From contig NZ_LR130785.1 in NCBI RefSeq assembly GCF_900626135.1, forward strand, positions 1,521,241 to 1,585,240: DNA of 64,000 nt, written 5' to 3'. Shown one piece after another: positions 1 to 9,400 of the stretch; positions within the stretch are counted from its first letter, which is position 1; every line of letters starts with the position of its first letter. A program made the translations under genes and the position numbers. The notes under the pieces were generated by a model. It was not told the origin of the DNA. It saw nothing but the letters and a program-made list of their open reading frames with translations, and made no database searches. This DNA comes from Senegalia massiliensis (lineage in GTDB: Bacteria > Bacillota > Clostridia > Tissierellales > SIT17).

Positions 1-1
1 T

Positions 2-100
2 AATGTTAATCCTAGGGTAAATAAAATACTTGAAATGTCAGGAATATATAAGTTAGTTGAAGTATACGAGACTGAAGAAAAAGTTTTAGAACATTTATAA
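2..100 (+). CDS. spoIIAA: Anti-sigma F factor antagonist SpoIIAA, C-terminal end (partial)
   Basis: Only the last 32 codons lie in the window; the gene begins before base 1. The visible tail has the NPRVNKILEMSGIYKLV pattern seen at the end of SpoIIAA/STAS proteins, and the gene stands directly before spoIIAB and sigF, the invariant order of the spoIIA operon. In the known pathway, unphosphorylated SpoIIAA binds SpoIIAB in the forespore and frees sigma F. The phosphorylated serine is outside the window. Its stop codon lies 13 bases before the spoIIAB start. Confidence 0.9.
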   Translation, partial: NVNPRVNKILEMSGIYKLVEVYETEEKVLEHL

Positions 101-113
101 GGGAGTGTGAAAA

Positions 114-551
114 ATGAAAGATAATACCATGAAATTAGAAATACCTAGTAAATCACAAAATGAAGCATTTGCAAGAGTAGTTGTAGCTTCTTTTGCTGCA
201 CAATTGGATCCTACAATTGAAGAACTTGCAGATATAAAAACTGCTGTATCTGAAGCTGTAACTAATTCAATAATTCATGGATATGAAGATAAAATAGGTA
301 AAATTTTAATAGAATGTAGTATAGAGGGACAATTACTTGAAATAATAATTCAAGATTTTGGTGTAGGAATACCAAATGTAGAAGAAGCTAGAGTACCTTT
401 TTATACATCTAGACCAGAACTTGAAAGATCAGGTATGGGATTTACTGTTATGGAAACTTTCATGAATGGATTAGAAGTTTATTCTGAAGAAAATAAAGGA
501 ACAAAAATCAGAATGGTTAAAGAGTTCAAAAAAATATCTTCAGAGGAGTAA
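114..551 (+). CDS. spoIIAB: Anti-sigma F factor and SpoIIAA kinase SpoIIAB
   Basis: GHKL-type serine kinase of 145 residues, the usual size. The N-box [11 protein letters not shown] is at residues 47-57, the G1 box DFGVG at 81-85, and the G2/ATP-lid motif SGMGFTVM at 106-113. By family knowledge it holds sigma F inactive with ATP bound and phosphorylates SpoIIAA, giving compartment-specific release of sigma F in the forespore. The ATG at 114 is 8 bases after GGGAG; a second ATG five codons on lacks a ribosome site. Middle gene of spoIIAA-spoIIAB-sigF. Confidence 0.96.
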   Translation: MKDNTMKLEIPSKSQNEAFARVVVASFAAQLDPTIEELADIKTAVSEAVTNSIIHGYEDKIGKILIECSIEGQLLEIIIQDFGVGIPNVEEARVPFYTSRPELERSGMGFTVMETFMNGLEVYSEENKGTKIRMVKEFKKISSEE

Positions 552-556
552 TTGAT

Positions 557-1324
557 ATGGAATTTTGTAATGCACAAAATAAAAGTCATGATCTATTAAG
601 TCATGAAAGAACCATTGAATTAATAAATAAAGCACAAGCAGGAGATCAAGAATCTCAAGATATATTAGTAAACCATAATTTAGGACTTATAAGAAGTGTA
701 GTTAAAAAATTCATTAATAGAGGTTATGATTCTGAAGATATATTTCAATTAGGTTCTATTGGCCTTATAAAAGCAATACAAAAATTTGACGATAGTTACA
801 ATGTGAAATTTTCTACATATGCTGTACCTATGATAATAGGGGAAATAAGAAGATTTCTACGAGATGATGGAATTATAAAGGTGAGTAGATCTTTAAAACA
901 AACTGCCAATAAAGCAAAACAAGCAAAAGAAGCTTTGACAAAAAAATTAGGTAGAGAACCTACTATTCAAGAAATTTCTGATGAAATAAAGGTTGATAAA
1001 GAAGACATTATCATGGCTTTAGAATCAAGTTATTCTCCAGATTATTTATATGATGTAGTTCATCAAAATGATGGTTCTCCAATTCATCTTATTGATAAAA
1101 TTGAAGATGAAGATACAGGAGATTATGATATGGTTGATAAAATAACATTAAAAGAATTAATCGTAAATTTGAAACCACGAGAACGGCAGATAATTATAAT
1201 GAGATATTTTAAAGATGAAACTCAAATAGAAATTGCAAAAAAACTAGGAATTTCTCAAGTGCAAGTTTCAAGAATTGAAAAGAAAATATTAAGTAGTTTA
1301 AAAGATGATTTAATGAAGGCATAA
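557..1324 (+). CDS. sigF: RNA polymerase sigma factor SigF, forespore-specific
   Basis: Sigma-70 family protein of 255 residues, typical for SigF. Region 2 includes DIFQLGSIGLIKAIQKFD at about residues 61-78, and region 4 ends with a helix-turn-helix (KKLGISQVQVSRIEKKIL). The order spoIIAA-spoIIAB-sigF, with 5 bases after spoIIAB, fixes the identity against SigG. AGGAG inside the end of spoIIAB serves the ATG at 557. The last codons and stop form the left arm of a terminator hairpin, so the operon ends here and spoVA is a separate unit. Confidence 0.96.
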   Translation: MEFCNAQNKSHDLLSHERTIELINKAQAGDQESQDILVNHNLGLIRSVVKKFINRGYDSEDIFQLGSIGLIKAIQKFDDSYNVKFSTYAVPMIIGEIRRFLRDDGIIKVSRSLKQTANKAKQAKEALTKKLGREPTIQEISDEIKVDKEDIIMALESSYSPDYLYDVVHQNDGSPIHLIDKIEDEDTGDYDMVDKITLKELIVNLKPRERQIIIMRYFKDETQIEIAKKLGISQVQVSRIEKKILSSLKDDLMKA

Positions 1325-1341
1325 TTATGCCTTCATTTTTT
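1313..1341 (+). terminator. Terminator of the spoIIA operon
   Basis: A perfect 24-base palindrome at 1313-1336 (arms ATGAAGGCATAA) runs into a T-rich tract. The left arm contains the last codons and stop of sigF. It separates the early forespore unit (spoIIA) from the spoVA unit downstream. Confidence 0.85.
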
Positions 1342-1368
1342 GTATTAAAAAAGATCAATTGCAAATAA
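1341..1368 (+). promoter_or_regulatory. Possible sigma G-type promoter for the spoVA operon
   Basis: TGTATT at 1341-1346 and CAAATAA at 1362-1368 are separated by 15 bases, near the sigma F/G pattern (TGNATA, CATANTA). In Bacillus spoVA is a sigma G operon. The match is imperfect and lies between the spoIIA terminator and the first ORF of the next unit. This is inference. Confidence 0.3.
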
Positions 1369-1391
1369 TATTAAAAAATGGAGTTGAACAT

Positions 1392-1538
1392 ATGAAAAAG
1401 ATATATATTCGATTTTTAATATTAATAGTAGTTTTAATAATTCTTGGAATAGCAGTGTTATATTCAAATGATGATTCTATAAATGAAAAACCTAGTGGGT
1501 CAACATTAGTATTAAATATTAAAGGTGATAATATATGA
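1392..1538 (+). CDS. Small single-pass membrane protein coupled to spoVAA
   Basis: A 48-codon ORF that I do not recognise. It starts at ATG 1392 after a GGAG about 8 bases upstream. The product has a basic start (MKKIYIR), one hydrophobic segment at about residues 7-24, and a short polar tail of about 24 residues, so it is a small membrane protein or an uncleaved signal-anchor peptide. Its TGA overlaps the ATG of spoVAA (ATGA at 1535-1538), implying translational coupling. It could be a lineage-specific first gene of the spoVA operon or a leader peptide that sets spoVAA translation. Function unknown. Confidence 0.6.
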   Translation: MKKIYIRFLILIVVLIILGIAVLYSNDDSINEKPSGSTLVLNIKGDNI

Positions 1539-2146
1539 ACTTAGAGTTATTTTTACAAGTTGAACCAAAAGTTACGATTAAACCAAATACACAAATAAAA
1601 ATTAAACATATTGCTTCAGTTTTTTGTAAGGATAGTAAATTAGAACAAGAAATTAAAGAATTAATAATTGCTGAAACCAATGATTTTGATAATAATAAGG
1701 TGATTTCAGTATTATCAATAATAAAAAACATAAAAAATATCAATAATAATATTAATATAGTAATTCATGGCTCACCTGAAATATTGATACACATAAAAGA
1801 TTATAAAAAAGAAAATAATTTATATAAATTTTTAAAAGTTTTTACTGTGTCTATATTATTATTTTTTGGAGCTTCAATTGCAATAATAAACTTTCATGAT
1901 GATGTAAATATGGAAGAAAGTTTATCAACTATAAATTACATTGTTACTGGAGTAGAAAAACAAAATCCTTTAATATTAACAATACCTTATTCATTAGGAC
2001 TTGGTGTTGGAATGGTGGCATTTTTTCAGAGAGTTTTTAAAAAGAAAAAGAAAAATGAACCAAGTCCATTGCAACTAGAAATGCATAGTTATGAGAAAAA
2101 TATTGATGATTATATTTTAGATGTTACAAAACATAATTCAGATTAG
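1535..2146 (+). CDS. spoVAA: Stage V sporulation protein AA
   Basis: 203 residues, the usual size for SpoVAA. The N-terminal half is the soluble SporV_AA domain (QVEPKVTIKPNTQIKIKHIA at residues 8-27); two membrane segments follow at about 101-119 and 145-165, and the C-terminus is basic. First of seven spoVA genes in Bacillus order. SpoVA proteins sit in the inner forespore membrane and carry Ca-dipicolinate into the spore and out during germination. The start overlaps the stop of the preceding small ORF by four bases, so translation is probably coupled. Confidence 0.85.
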   Translation: MNLELFLQVEPKVTIKPNTQIKIKHIASVFCKDSKLEQEIKELIIAETNDFDNNKVISVLSIIKNIKNINNNINIVIHGSPEILIHIKDYKKENNLYKFLKVFTVSILLFFGASIAIINFHDDVNMEESLSTINYIVTGVEKQNPLILTIPYSLGLGVGMVAFFQRVFKKKKKNEPSPLQLEMHSYEKNIDDYILDVTKHNSD

Positions 2147-2157
2147 TGGGTGATTAG

Positions 2158-2580
2158 ATGTTCAAATCAATTTTTCTTGTAATATTAGGATTTGCAGGTG
2201 GTGTTGGTGTAGGTACTGCTATTGCATCATTTTTAACACTTTTAGATTTAATACCAAGGCTTGCGCAAATATCAGATTCCAATGGACAATTATATATTTA
2301 TCAGAGAGTAATTGTAATCTCAGTTATTTTAACAACTTTAATAGAATTTTTTCAGATATCTTTATATGGAAATATGCTATTTTTAATTCCTATAGGAATA
2401 TTCACAGGTGCTTTTATAGGATTAATTGCTTCAGCACTAGCAGAAGTACTAAATGTAATACCAGTACTTGAAAATAAATTAAAATTAAAAGAATTATTGC
2501 AAATACCAGTATTATGTATATCTCTTGGAAAAGTTATAGGTTCTCTTATTGACTGGTTAATACTCAATAATATTAGATAA
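2158..2580 (+). CDS. spoVAB: Stage V sporulation protein AB
   Basis: 140-residue integral membrane protein with about four hydrophobic segments; the opening has a glycine-rich stretch (GFAGGVGVGTAIASF at residues 12-26). Size, position between spoVAA and spoVAC, and membrane pattern match SpoVAB. It has no catalytic motif; it is thought to be a structural part of the dipicolinate channel complex. ATG 2158 follows a GGGTGAT site. Confidence 0.85.
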   Translation: MFKSIFLVILGFAGGVGVGTAIASFLTLLDLIPRLAQISDSNGQLYIYQRVIVISVILTTLIEFFQISLYGNMLFLIPIGIFTGAFIGLIASALAEVLNVIPVLENKLKLKELLQIPVLCISLGKVIGSLIDWLILNNIR

Positions 2581-2596
2581 ATGAAAGGGTGTTTAT

Positions 2597-3040
2597 ATGA
2601 AAAATATGAACAGTGAAGAATATAACAAATATGTAGAAAATAAAGTTCCTAAACCAAGTTATTTTAAAAACTGTATAAGAGCATTTTGGGTTGGAGGACT
2701 TATATGTACATTAGGACAGGTGTTTTTAAATTATTACACATCTCTAGGATTAGATAAAAAAGAGGTAGCGTCAGCAGTTCCAATGACATTAGTTTTTTTA
2801 AGTGCTCTTTTCACTGGTATTGGACTCTATGATAGATTAGGAAGGTATGCTGGTGCTGGATCTATTGTTCCTATTACTGGATTTGCAAATTCTATTGTAT
2901 CTCCAGCTATGGAATATAAAAGAGAAGGTTATGTTTTTGGAGTAGCGGCTAAAATGTTTGTAATTGCTGGACCAGTATTAGTATATGGATATGGTTCTTC
3001 AATAATTTATGGGATTATATATTATCTTGCAAATAGATAG
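2597..3040 (+). CDS. spoVAC: Stage V sporulation protein AC
   Basis: 147 residues, SpoVAC/SpoVAEB family. Recognisable family motifs are FWVGGLICTLGQ (about residues 30-41), the GIGLYDRLGRYAGAGSIVPITGF block (about 71-93), and the GVAAKMF segment. About four membrane segments. In Bacillus, SpoVAC behaves as a mechanosensitive channel for dipicolinate. Homologous to the spoVAE product two genes downstream, reflecting an old duplication. AAAGGG precedes ATG 2597. Confidence 0.95.
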   Translation: MKNMNSEEYNKYVENKVPKPSYFKNCIRAFWVGGLICTLGQVFLNYYTSLGLDKKEVASAVPMTLVFLSALFTGIGLYDRLGRYAGAGSIVPITGFANSIVSPAMEYKREGYVFGVAAKMFVIAGPVLVYGYGSSIIYGIIYYLANR

Positions 3041-3051
3041 GAGAGTATAAT

Positions 3052-4080
3052 ATGGCTATAAAAAAATTAGGAAAACAGACAATTAAATTTTTGGATCCTC
3101 CTTCAATAATATCTACAGCTTCAATAGTAGGTCCTAAAGAAGGAGAAGGTCCACTAAAAGATTATTTTGACAAAATAATTCAAGATGATTTAAATGGAAT
3201 GAGTACATGGGAACAAAGTGAATCAAAATTACAAACTGATACTATAAAAGAAGCTTTAAATAAAATAAATCTGAAGGAAGATGATATTGAATATATATTT
3301 GGTGGAGATCTATTAAATCAAATTATTGCTACAGGATTTGCTGCTAGGAATACTAATATTCCTTTCTTTGGGTTGTATGGAGCATGTTCAGTAATGAGTG
3401 AATCACTTTCTTTAGGAGCAATGGCAATTGATGGTGGTTTTGCTGATAAAGTAATATGCATAGCTTCCAGTCATTTTTCAACTGCTGAAAGACAATTTAG
3501 GTTTCCTCTAGAACTTGGAAATCAAAGACCACTAACTTCTCAATGGACAGTTACAGGTGCTGGAGTAAGTGTATTATCATCAAATGGAAATGGACCTTAT
3601 ATAACTCATGTAACTACAGGTAGAATAGTGGATAAAGGAATAATTGATGCAAATAATATGGGGGCAGCCATGGCACCAGCAGCGACAGATACAATAACTG
3701 CTCATTTTAAAGAATCAGGATTTAGTCCTAGTGATTATGATTATATTATAACAGGAGATTTAGCAACTATTGGGTCAGAGATATTAATAGATATGTGTAA
3801 AAAAGAAGGTTTAAATATTTCTGGTAATCATACCGATTGTGGTATTTTAATATTTGACAATGAAAAACAAGATACACATTCAGGTGGTAGTGGTTGTGCT
3901 TGTTCTGGTGTAGTTTTTAATGGTTATATGTATGATCTTTTAAAACAGAAAAAAATAAATAGAATTTTATTAGTTGCAACTGGAGCAATGCATTCTCCTA
4001 CAAGTGCTAATCAAGGAGAATCAATTCCTTGTATAGCCCATGCTGTAACTATTTCAAATAGTTTAGATAAGGAGGAGTAA
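3052..4080 (+). CDS. spoVAD: Stage V sporulation protein AD
   Basis: 342 residues with a thiolase/beta-ketoacyl synthase fold: GLYGACSVMSESLSLGA (around residues 105-121) surrounds the Cys region and DRQFRFPLELGNQR-like context follows. By family knowledge SpoVAD is the soluble subunit that binds dipicolinate at the outer face of the inner spore membrane rather than an enzyme. The GGAGGAGTAA at the gene end serves as ribosome site for spoVAE, which begins one base after the stop. Confidence 0.96.
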   Translation: MAIKKLGKQTIKFLDPPSIISTASIVGPKEGEGPLKDYFDKIIQDDLNGMSTWEQSESKLQTDTIKEALNKINLKEDDIEYIFGGDLLNQIIATGFAARNTNIPFFGLYGACSVMSESLSLGAMAIDGGFADKVICIASSHFSTAERQFRFPLELGNQRPLTSQWTVTGAGVSVLSSNGNGPYITHVTTGRIVDKGIIDANNMGAAMAPAATDTITAHFKESGFSPSDYDYIITGDLATIGSEILIDMCKKEGLNISGNHTDCGILIFDNEKQDTHSGGSGCACSGVVFNGYMYDLLKQKKINRILLVATGAMHSPTSANQGESIPCIAHAVTISNSLDKEE

Positions 4081-4081
4081 T

Positions 4082-4438
4082 ATGGATTATATAAAGGCAT
4101 TTTTAGTGGGAGGAGTAATATGTTTGATAGCTCAATTACTTATGGATGGGACAAAATTTACTCCTGCACATATATTAGTTTCATTTGTAACATCAGGGGT
4201 AATACTTACTGCTATTGGCATTTATGAACCAATAATAAAATTTGCAGGTGCAGGTGCAAGTGTTCCTTTACTTGGTTTTGGTTATTCTTTAGCTAAAGGA
4301 GCTGCGGAAGGTGTTGATAAGTCTGGAATTATTGGCATATTTTCAGGAGGAATAACAGCAACTGCAGGAGGAGTAGCTGCAGCTATATTTTTTGGATATA
4401 TCATGGCAGTAATATTTAATCCTAAGACTAAAAAATAA
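4082..4438 (+). CDS. spoVAEb: Stage V sporulation protein AE (SpoVAEb, SpoVAC family)
   Basis: 118-residue membrane protein of the SpoVAC/SpoVAEB family; it repeats the family pattern AFLVGGVICLIAQLL at residues 6-20 and GAGASVPLLGFGYSLAKGA at about 56-74. About four membrane segments. It starts one base after the spoVAD stop, with its ribosome site inside spoVAD, so the two are made together. In Bacillus the equivalent gene is spoVAEb. Confidence 0.93.
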   Translation: MDYIKAFLVGGVICLIAQLLMDGTKFTPAHILVSFVTSGVILTAIGIYEPIIKFAGAGASVPLLGFGYSLAKGAAEGVDKSGIIGIFSGGITATAGGVAAAIFFGYIMAVIFNPKTKK

Positions 4439-4448
4439 GGATGATTTT

Positions 4449-5006
4449 ATGAATAAAAGAAAAATTATTTTAGTAACTGATGGCGATGAAAAAGCTAAAA
4501 AAGCAATAGAAGTAGCAATAAAAAATGTTGATGGAAGATGTATTTCAAAATCTTGGGGTAATCCAACTAAATTATCTGGTAAAGATATTGTTGATTTAAT
4601 AGTTACTGCAGAATATGATCCAGTTGCTGTTATGGTAGATGATAAAGGAGATCCTGGATATGGAGTAGGGGAACAAGCATTAAGTGAAATAGTAGGTGAT
4701 GATAGAGTAACTATTGCTGGAGTTGTTGCAGTAGCTTCAAATACTGAGGGAGTAAATGGTATTGAAGTGGATTATTCTATTGATTGTAGAGGAGAAAAAG
4801 TTGAAGGTGGAGTTGATAAAGAAGGAAATGCTACTGGGGAAAAGAGGTTGTATGGTGATACTGTAGATATATTAGAAGTATATGAATTTCCTTTGATAAT
4901 AGGTATAGGTGATATTGGTAAGATGAATGGTTCTGATGATTGCAAAATAGGGGCACCTATTATAACAAAGGCTTTTACTGATATATTAAATAGAAAGGAG
5001 TTATAA
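4449..5006 (+). CDS. spoVAEa: Stage V sporulation protein AE, soluble component (SpoVAEa)
   Basis: 185 residues, no membrane segment. The start KRKIILVTDGDEKAKKAIE and VMVDDKGDPGYGVGEQAL (about 60-77) are typical of the SpoVAEa family. Its biochemical role is not established; it is lacking in many Clostridia that keep only spoVAC-AD-AEb. It lies between spoVAEb and spoVAF as in Bacillus and its end contains the AAAGGAG used by spoVAF. Confidence 0.88.
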   Translation: MNKRKIILVTDGDEKAKKAIEVAIKNVDGRCISKSWGNPTKLSGKDIVDLIVTAEYDPVAVMVDDKGDPGYGVGEQALSEIVGDDRVTIAGVVAVASNTEGVNGIEVDYSIDCRGEKVEGGVDKEGNATGEKRLYGDTVDILEVYEFPLIIGIGDIGKMNGSDDCKIGAPIITKAFTDILNRKEL

Positions 5007-6458
5007 ATGAAACTTTTTCAAAAATATCAGGAAAATATTGATTATTTGACTGATAAATTAGGAGTAGGAAAGAGTTTTGACGTTGTAAAAAGAGATATTA
5101 CAATTGGTGGCAAAAATGCATCTATATTTTTTATTGATGGGTTTGCTAAAGATGATATTATGCTTTTTATAATGGAAGAATTGCAAGGAACTAAGCATGA
5201 TGAAATAGTACCAAATGTATTACAAAAATTAATTTCAAAGAAAATACCTTATATTGAATGTACTGAATCAGATGATTATAAAGAAATAGAATATATGATA
5301 CTTTCTGGTGCATCTGTACTTTTTGTAGAAGGTGTTTATAAGGCGATAGTTCTAGATACAAGAACTTATCCTGCTAGAGGTCCAGAAGAGCCAGATTTAG
5401 AAAAAGTGACTAGAGGATCAAGAGATGGATTTGTTGAAACTATTATATTCAATACAGCCCTTGTGAGAAGAAGAATTAGAGATCCTAATTTGCGATTCGA
5501 GATTTTTAATGTAGGTAGAAGAACTAAAACAGATATTGTAGTAGGATATATTGAAGATATTACTAATGATGATTTAGTGAAAAGTATAAAAGAGAAATTA
5601 AATCAAATAGATACAGATTCTCTTATAATGGCAGAGAAGAGTTTAGAAGAATATATTTTAGGGAAAACTTTTAATCCATTTCCACAAGCTAGATTTACAG
5701 AAAGACCAGATGTAACAGCAGCTCATTTATTGGAAGGACATATTATTTTAATAGTGGATACTACACCTAGTGTAATGATTTTACCAGTTACAATTTTTCA
5801 TTTCACACAACATGCAGAGGATTATTATCAAAATCCTACAATTGGAACATATATGAGATGGGTAAGGTTTTTAGCAATATTCTTTTCACTTATAGCAAGT
5901 CCATTATGGCTTGTTCTTGCAAATAATACTAATTTTTTACCTCAAGCTTTAAGCTTTATTGGTCCTAAAGAAATAGGAGAGATACCACTTATAATTCAAT
6001 TTTTGATTTTAGAAGTTGGACTAGATATGCTTAGAATTGCATCTATTCATACACCAAATGCATTAACTACTTCTCTTGGTATAATTGGAGCCTTGTTATT
6101 AAGTGATTTTGCTGTTAAGGTTGGATGGATTATACCAGAAACTGTATTATATACAGCAATATCAGGTATTGGGATGTTTGCAACTCCTAGTATAGAATTT
6201 TCTCTTGCTATGAGGTTATTTAGAATATTATTACTTATAGGTGGAGGTTTTTTTGGAATCTATGGATTCCTTATAACCTTTCTAATTTTCTTAATAACTC
6301 TTTATAAAACTAAATCTTTCGGAGGAATCAACTATTTGTGGCCTCTCATTCCATTTAATGGAAGAGCATTTTCTACTATAATTATGAGAAAACCAATCCC
6401 AGAAGTAAAGTTAAGACCAGAAATATTAAGGACTAAAGATAAAACAACAAAAAAATAA
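5007..6458 (+). CDS. spoVAF: Stage V sporulation protein AF (GerA-like membrane protein)
   Basis: 483 residues, GerABKA/SpoVAF family. A soluble N-terminal half with motifs VEGVYKAIVLDTRTYPARG (about 109-127) and RGPEEPDLEKVTRGSRDGF, then about five membrane segments from residue 285 (FLAIFFSLIASPLWLVL). SpoVAF resembles A subunits of germinant receptors and in Bacillus amplifies germination. The position as seventh spoVA gene, starting directly after spoVAEa, separates it from a true gerAA. A palindromic terminator ends the operon. Confidence 0.93.
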   Translation: MKLFQKYQENIDYLTDKLGVGKSFDVVKRDITIGGKNASIFFIDGFAKDDIMLFIMEELQGTKHDEIVPNVLQKLISKKIPYIECTESDDYKEIEYMILSGASVLFVEGVYKAIVLDTRTYPARGPEEPDLEKVTRGSRDGFVETIIFNTALVRRRIRDPNLRFEIFNVGRRTKTDIVVGYIEDITNDDLVKSIKEKLNQIDTDSLIMAEKSLEEYILGKTFNPFPQARFTERPDVTAAHLLEGHIILIVDTTPSVMILPVTIFHFTQHAEDYYQNPTIGTYMRWVRFLAIFFSLIASPLWLVLANNTNFLPQALSFIGPKEIGEIPLIIQFLILEVGLDMLRIASIHTPNALTTSLGIIGALLLSDFAVKVGWIIPETVLYTAISGIGMFATPSIEFSLAMRLFRILLLIGGGFFGIYGFLITFLIFLITLYKTKSFGGINYLWPLIPFNGRAFSTIIMRKPIPEVKLRPEILRTKDKTTKK

Positions 6459-6487
6459 GGAAGGCATATGCCTTCCTTATTTTTTTG
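6455..6487. terminator. Bidirectional terminator between spoVAF and the PBP gene
   Basis: Perfect palindrome with 13-base arms (ATAAGGAAGGCAT) at 6455-6480, followed by a T run on the plus strand and preceded by an A run that gives a T run on the minus strand. It sits between the converging ends of spoVAF and the penicillin-binding protein gene and serves both. Confidence 0.85.
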
Positions 6488-6495
6488 TTGTTTTA

Positions 6496-9400
6496 TTATT
6501 CTTTTGGTGGTGGAGTAGTAGGATCTTCTGGTTTCGTTGGTGGGTTATTAGGATCTTCTAGGTCATCACCAGTACCTTCATCGCCTCCATCGTCTTCATT
6601 ACCACCATTATCATCACTGTTACCATTATCTTCTTTATCTTTATCTGGCTTTTTATCATCTTCTTTATCTTTGTCTTCGTCCTTATCTTTATCTAAGATA
6701 TCATCAATAATATCTTTTATAGGATTAGAATCTTTTGTATGAACATCACAAACTTCAGTAGGAACTTCGTACTTAGAGTCTATAGGTTTTATACTACCTT
6801 TATATGGGACTGGTCTTTGTATAAATACACGATTTTCAACTACATCATCTGGACAATACTCGTTAGCAAGTTTTCCAGTTGAAGTATCTACTTCTACTGA
6901 TACATGAACATCACATCTTTCACGAGGTTCAGTACCTGCTACAAATAATTCTGTTCTAACACGACTACCTCTTGGATCCTTAGAACATAATTCTGTAGGA
7001 AGTTTTCCAGAATCTATACATACTTGTCTAGATACAATTCCTTCTGGTCGTTTAAAGCTTTGATTATCTAATCCTTCATGAACTGTTTTCATTATATTTC
7101 CCCAAAAACTAGATGCAAGTTTACTTGATTGTGTAAGTTCAATTGCAGGACTATCATTTCCTATCCACACTGCTGCAGAGTAATATGGAGTATATCCTGC
7201 AAACCAAACATCAACTTGATTATTAGTTGTACCAGTTTTACCTGCTACACTCATATTAGCAAAATTAGCATTAGTTCCTGAACCAGAATTAACTACAGTT
7301 TGTAGCATGTCAGTCATAATATATGCAATTTGTGGACTAACTACTGTATTTTGCTTTGGTTTATTGTCTATTATAACTTCACCTTTATTATTTTCAATTT
7401 TTGTATAAACAATAGGTTCTGTATAGACACCATTATTAGCTAAAGCACCATATGCTGCAGTCATTTTAAGTGGAGTTACACCTTTTGTCATACCACCTAG
7501 AGCAAGAGCAGCTAAGTTTTCGTCTGAACTACCATTTATAGCTTCATCTGCAGAGATAAAAGTATCATTTGATGGATTATCTTTATTTATTAGTCCAAAC
7601 TTAGTTAGATAATCTATTGAAGAATTTATTCCTACTTTTTCTAAAAATTTAACTGCAGATACGTTATAAGAATATTGAATTGCTTTTCTCATTGGTGTTA
7701 AACCATAAAATCTTCCTGTAGAATAGTTTTTAGGCCAAATTTTACCATTTGAATACCTAGGAACATCATCAATTACTGATGCTGCTGTAAACCCATTATC
7801 TAAAGCTGGAGTATATATTGAAAGTGGCTTTATGGATGATCCAGGTTGTCTTGGACCATTTGTTGCCCTATTAAATACTCTTTGACCCTCAGAATCTCTA
7901 CCACCAACTATTGCTTTTACTTGTCCAGTTTTAGGATCCATTATTGTAATAGCAGATTGTGGTTGAATTACACCTTTTTCATTATTATAGAATCTATCTT
8001 TAGATATATATAGTGTATTATCAACTATTTTATAAAAATCACTATGTTCCTTTAAATATTCTGCTTTTATAGTAAAACTTTCATCTTCTTCATTTACAGT
8101 ATAATTTTGTTTATCAACACTAAGTGACCATGTTGGATGAGTATAAATTGTACCATCTTTTTTAGTAAAATAATCAGTTACATCTAAATTTCTATAATTT
8201 ATTTTAGGAGACTTTATTGTTAAATTACCTTGTTCATCAATATTATACGAGTCTTTAGATAAATATAAGTTACCTTCATTATCTAGTAGGTTTTCTTTTT
8301 GATAGTAAGCTATTTTTCCATAACTATCAATTATATTCCCACCTCTAGTTTTGTAATTTAATCTTAGCCATGATTTACTTCCTACATTTTCTGTAAATGA
8401 TTTGTAAATATCTTCGATTTTTTCTTGCATTTCTATATCTACTGTAGTATAAATTTTAAGACCATCTTTAAACAATGCTTCTTCTGCTTCTTCTTCTGTA
8501 TATCCAGCTTTTGAAATTAGGTCTTTTTTCACTTGATTTTTAACAAAATCAGTATAATAAGAAGTTTCTATGTTTTCATTTTTCATTTGACCAGGATTAA
8601 TAAGTGAAACAACATCCTCATCTAATGCTTCATTATATTCTTCCTCTGTGATTTTACCTTGTTCTTTCATAAGAGAAAGAATTGTTTTTTGTCTGTTTAT
8701 TATATTTTCATTAAATACTGCTACATATTGTTTACCTATAACTTCTACAGTACCTACTACATTCATATTATCTTCTTCTAAATTCTCTGGATCTATCCTC
8801 TTAAATAATTGATAGTCATTTGGAGATTTAGTTATACCTGCAAGTAATGCAGATTCAGCAAGTGTAAGGTCTTTGGCATCTTTATTAAAGTATGTTTTTG
8901 ATGCAGCTTCAACTCCATAAGCACCTTGACCAAGGTAAATTGTATTTAGATAAGCTTCTAAAATATCATCTTTAGATATTTCACGCTCCATCTTAACTGC
9001 TAGGTACATTTCAGTAATTTTTCTTGTAAAAACTTTTTCTTTTGTAAGATACAAGTTTCTAACTAATTGTTGGGTTATAGTACTTGCTCCTTCTTCAAGA
9101 GAACGAGTTTTTATATCTACAACTATAGCCCTTGCTATACCCTTTAAATCTATACCAAAATGTTCTCTAAATCTTTCATCTTCAACTGACACAAATGCAT
9201 CTTTAACAAAAGGTGACATATCTTCTAAATTTACTATTGTTCTTTTTTCTTCTGTTAGAACTTCTTCAATTAAAGTTCCATTTTGATCATATATCTTTGA
9301 GTTTTCACTTAAAGCATTTATATCACGTGATGGATTTATTTCTGGTGAATCTTTTATTACACCAAACAAGATTCCACCTACAGTACCTACAGAGATAAAG

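Noticed and set aside
6485-6742. Ser/Pro/Leu-rich open frame on the plus strand
   Set aside because: It is the antisense of the low-complexity acidic tail of the penicillin-binding protein; the composition is an artefact of GAT/GAA/AAA repeats read backwards, and there is no ribosome site.
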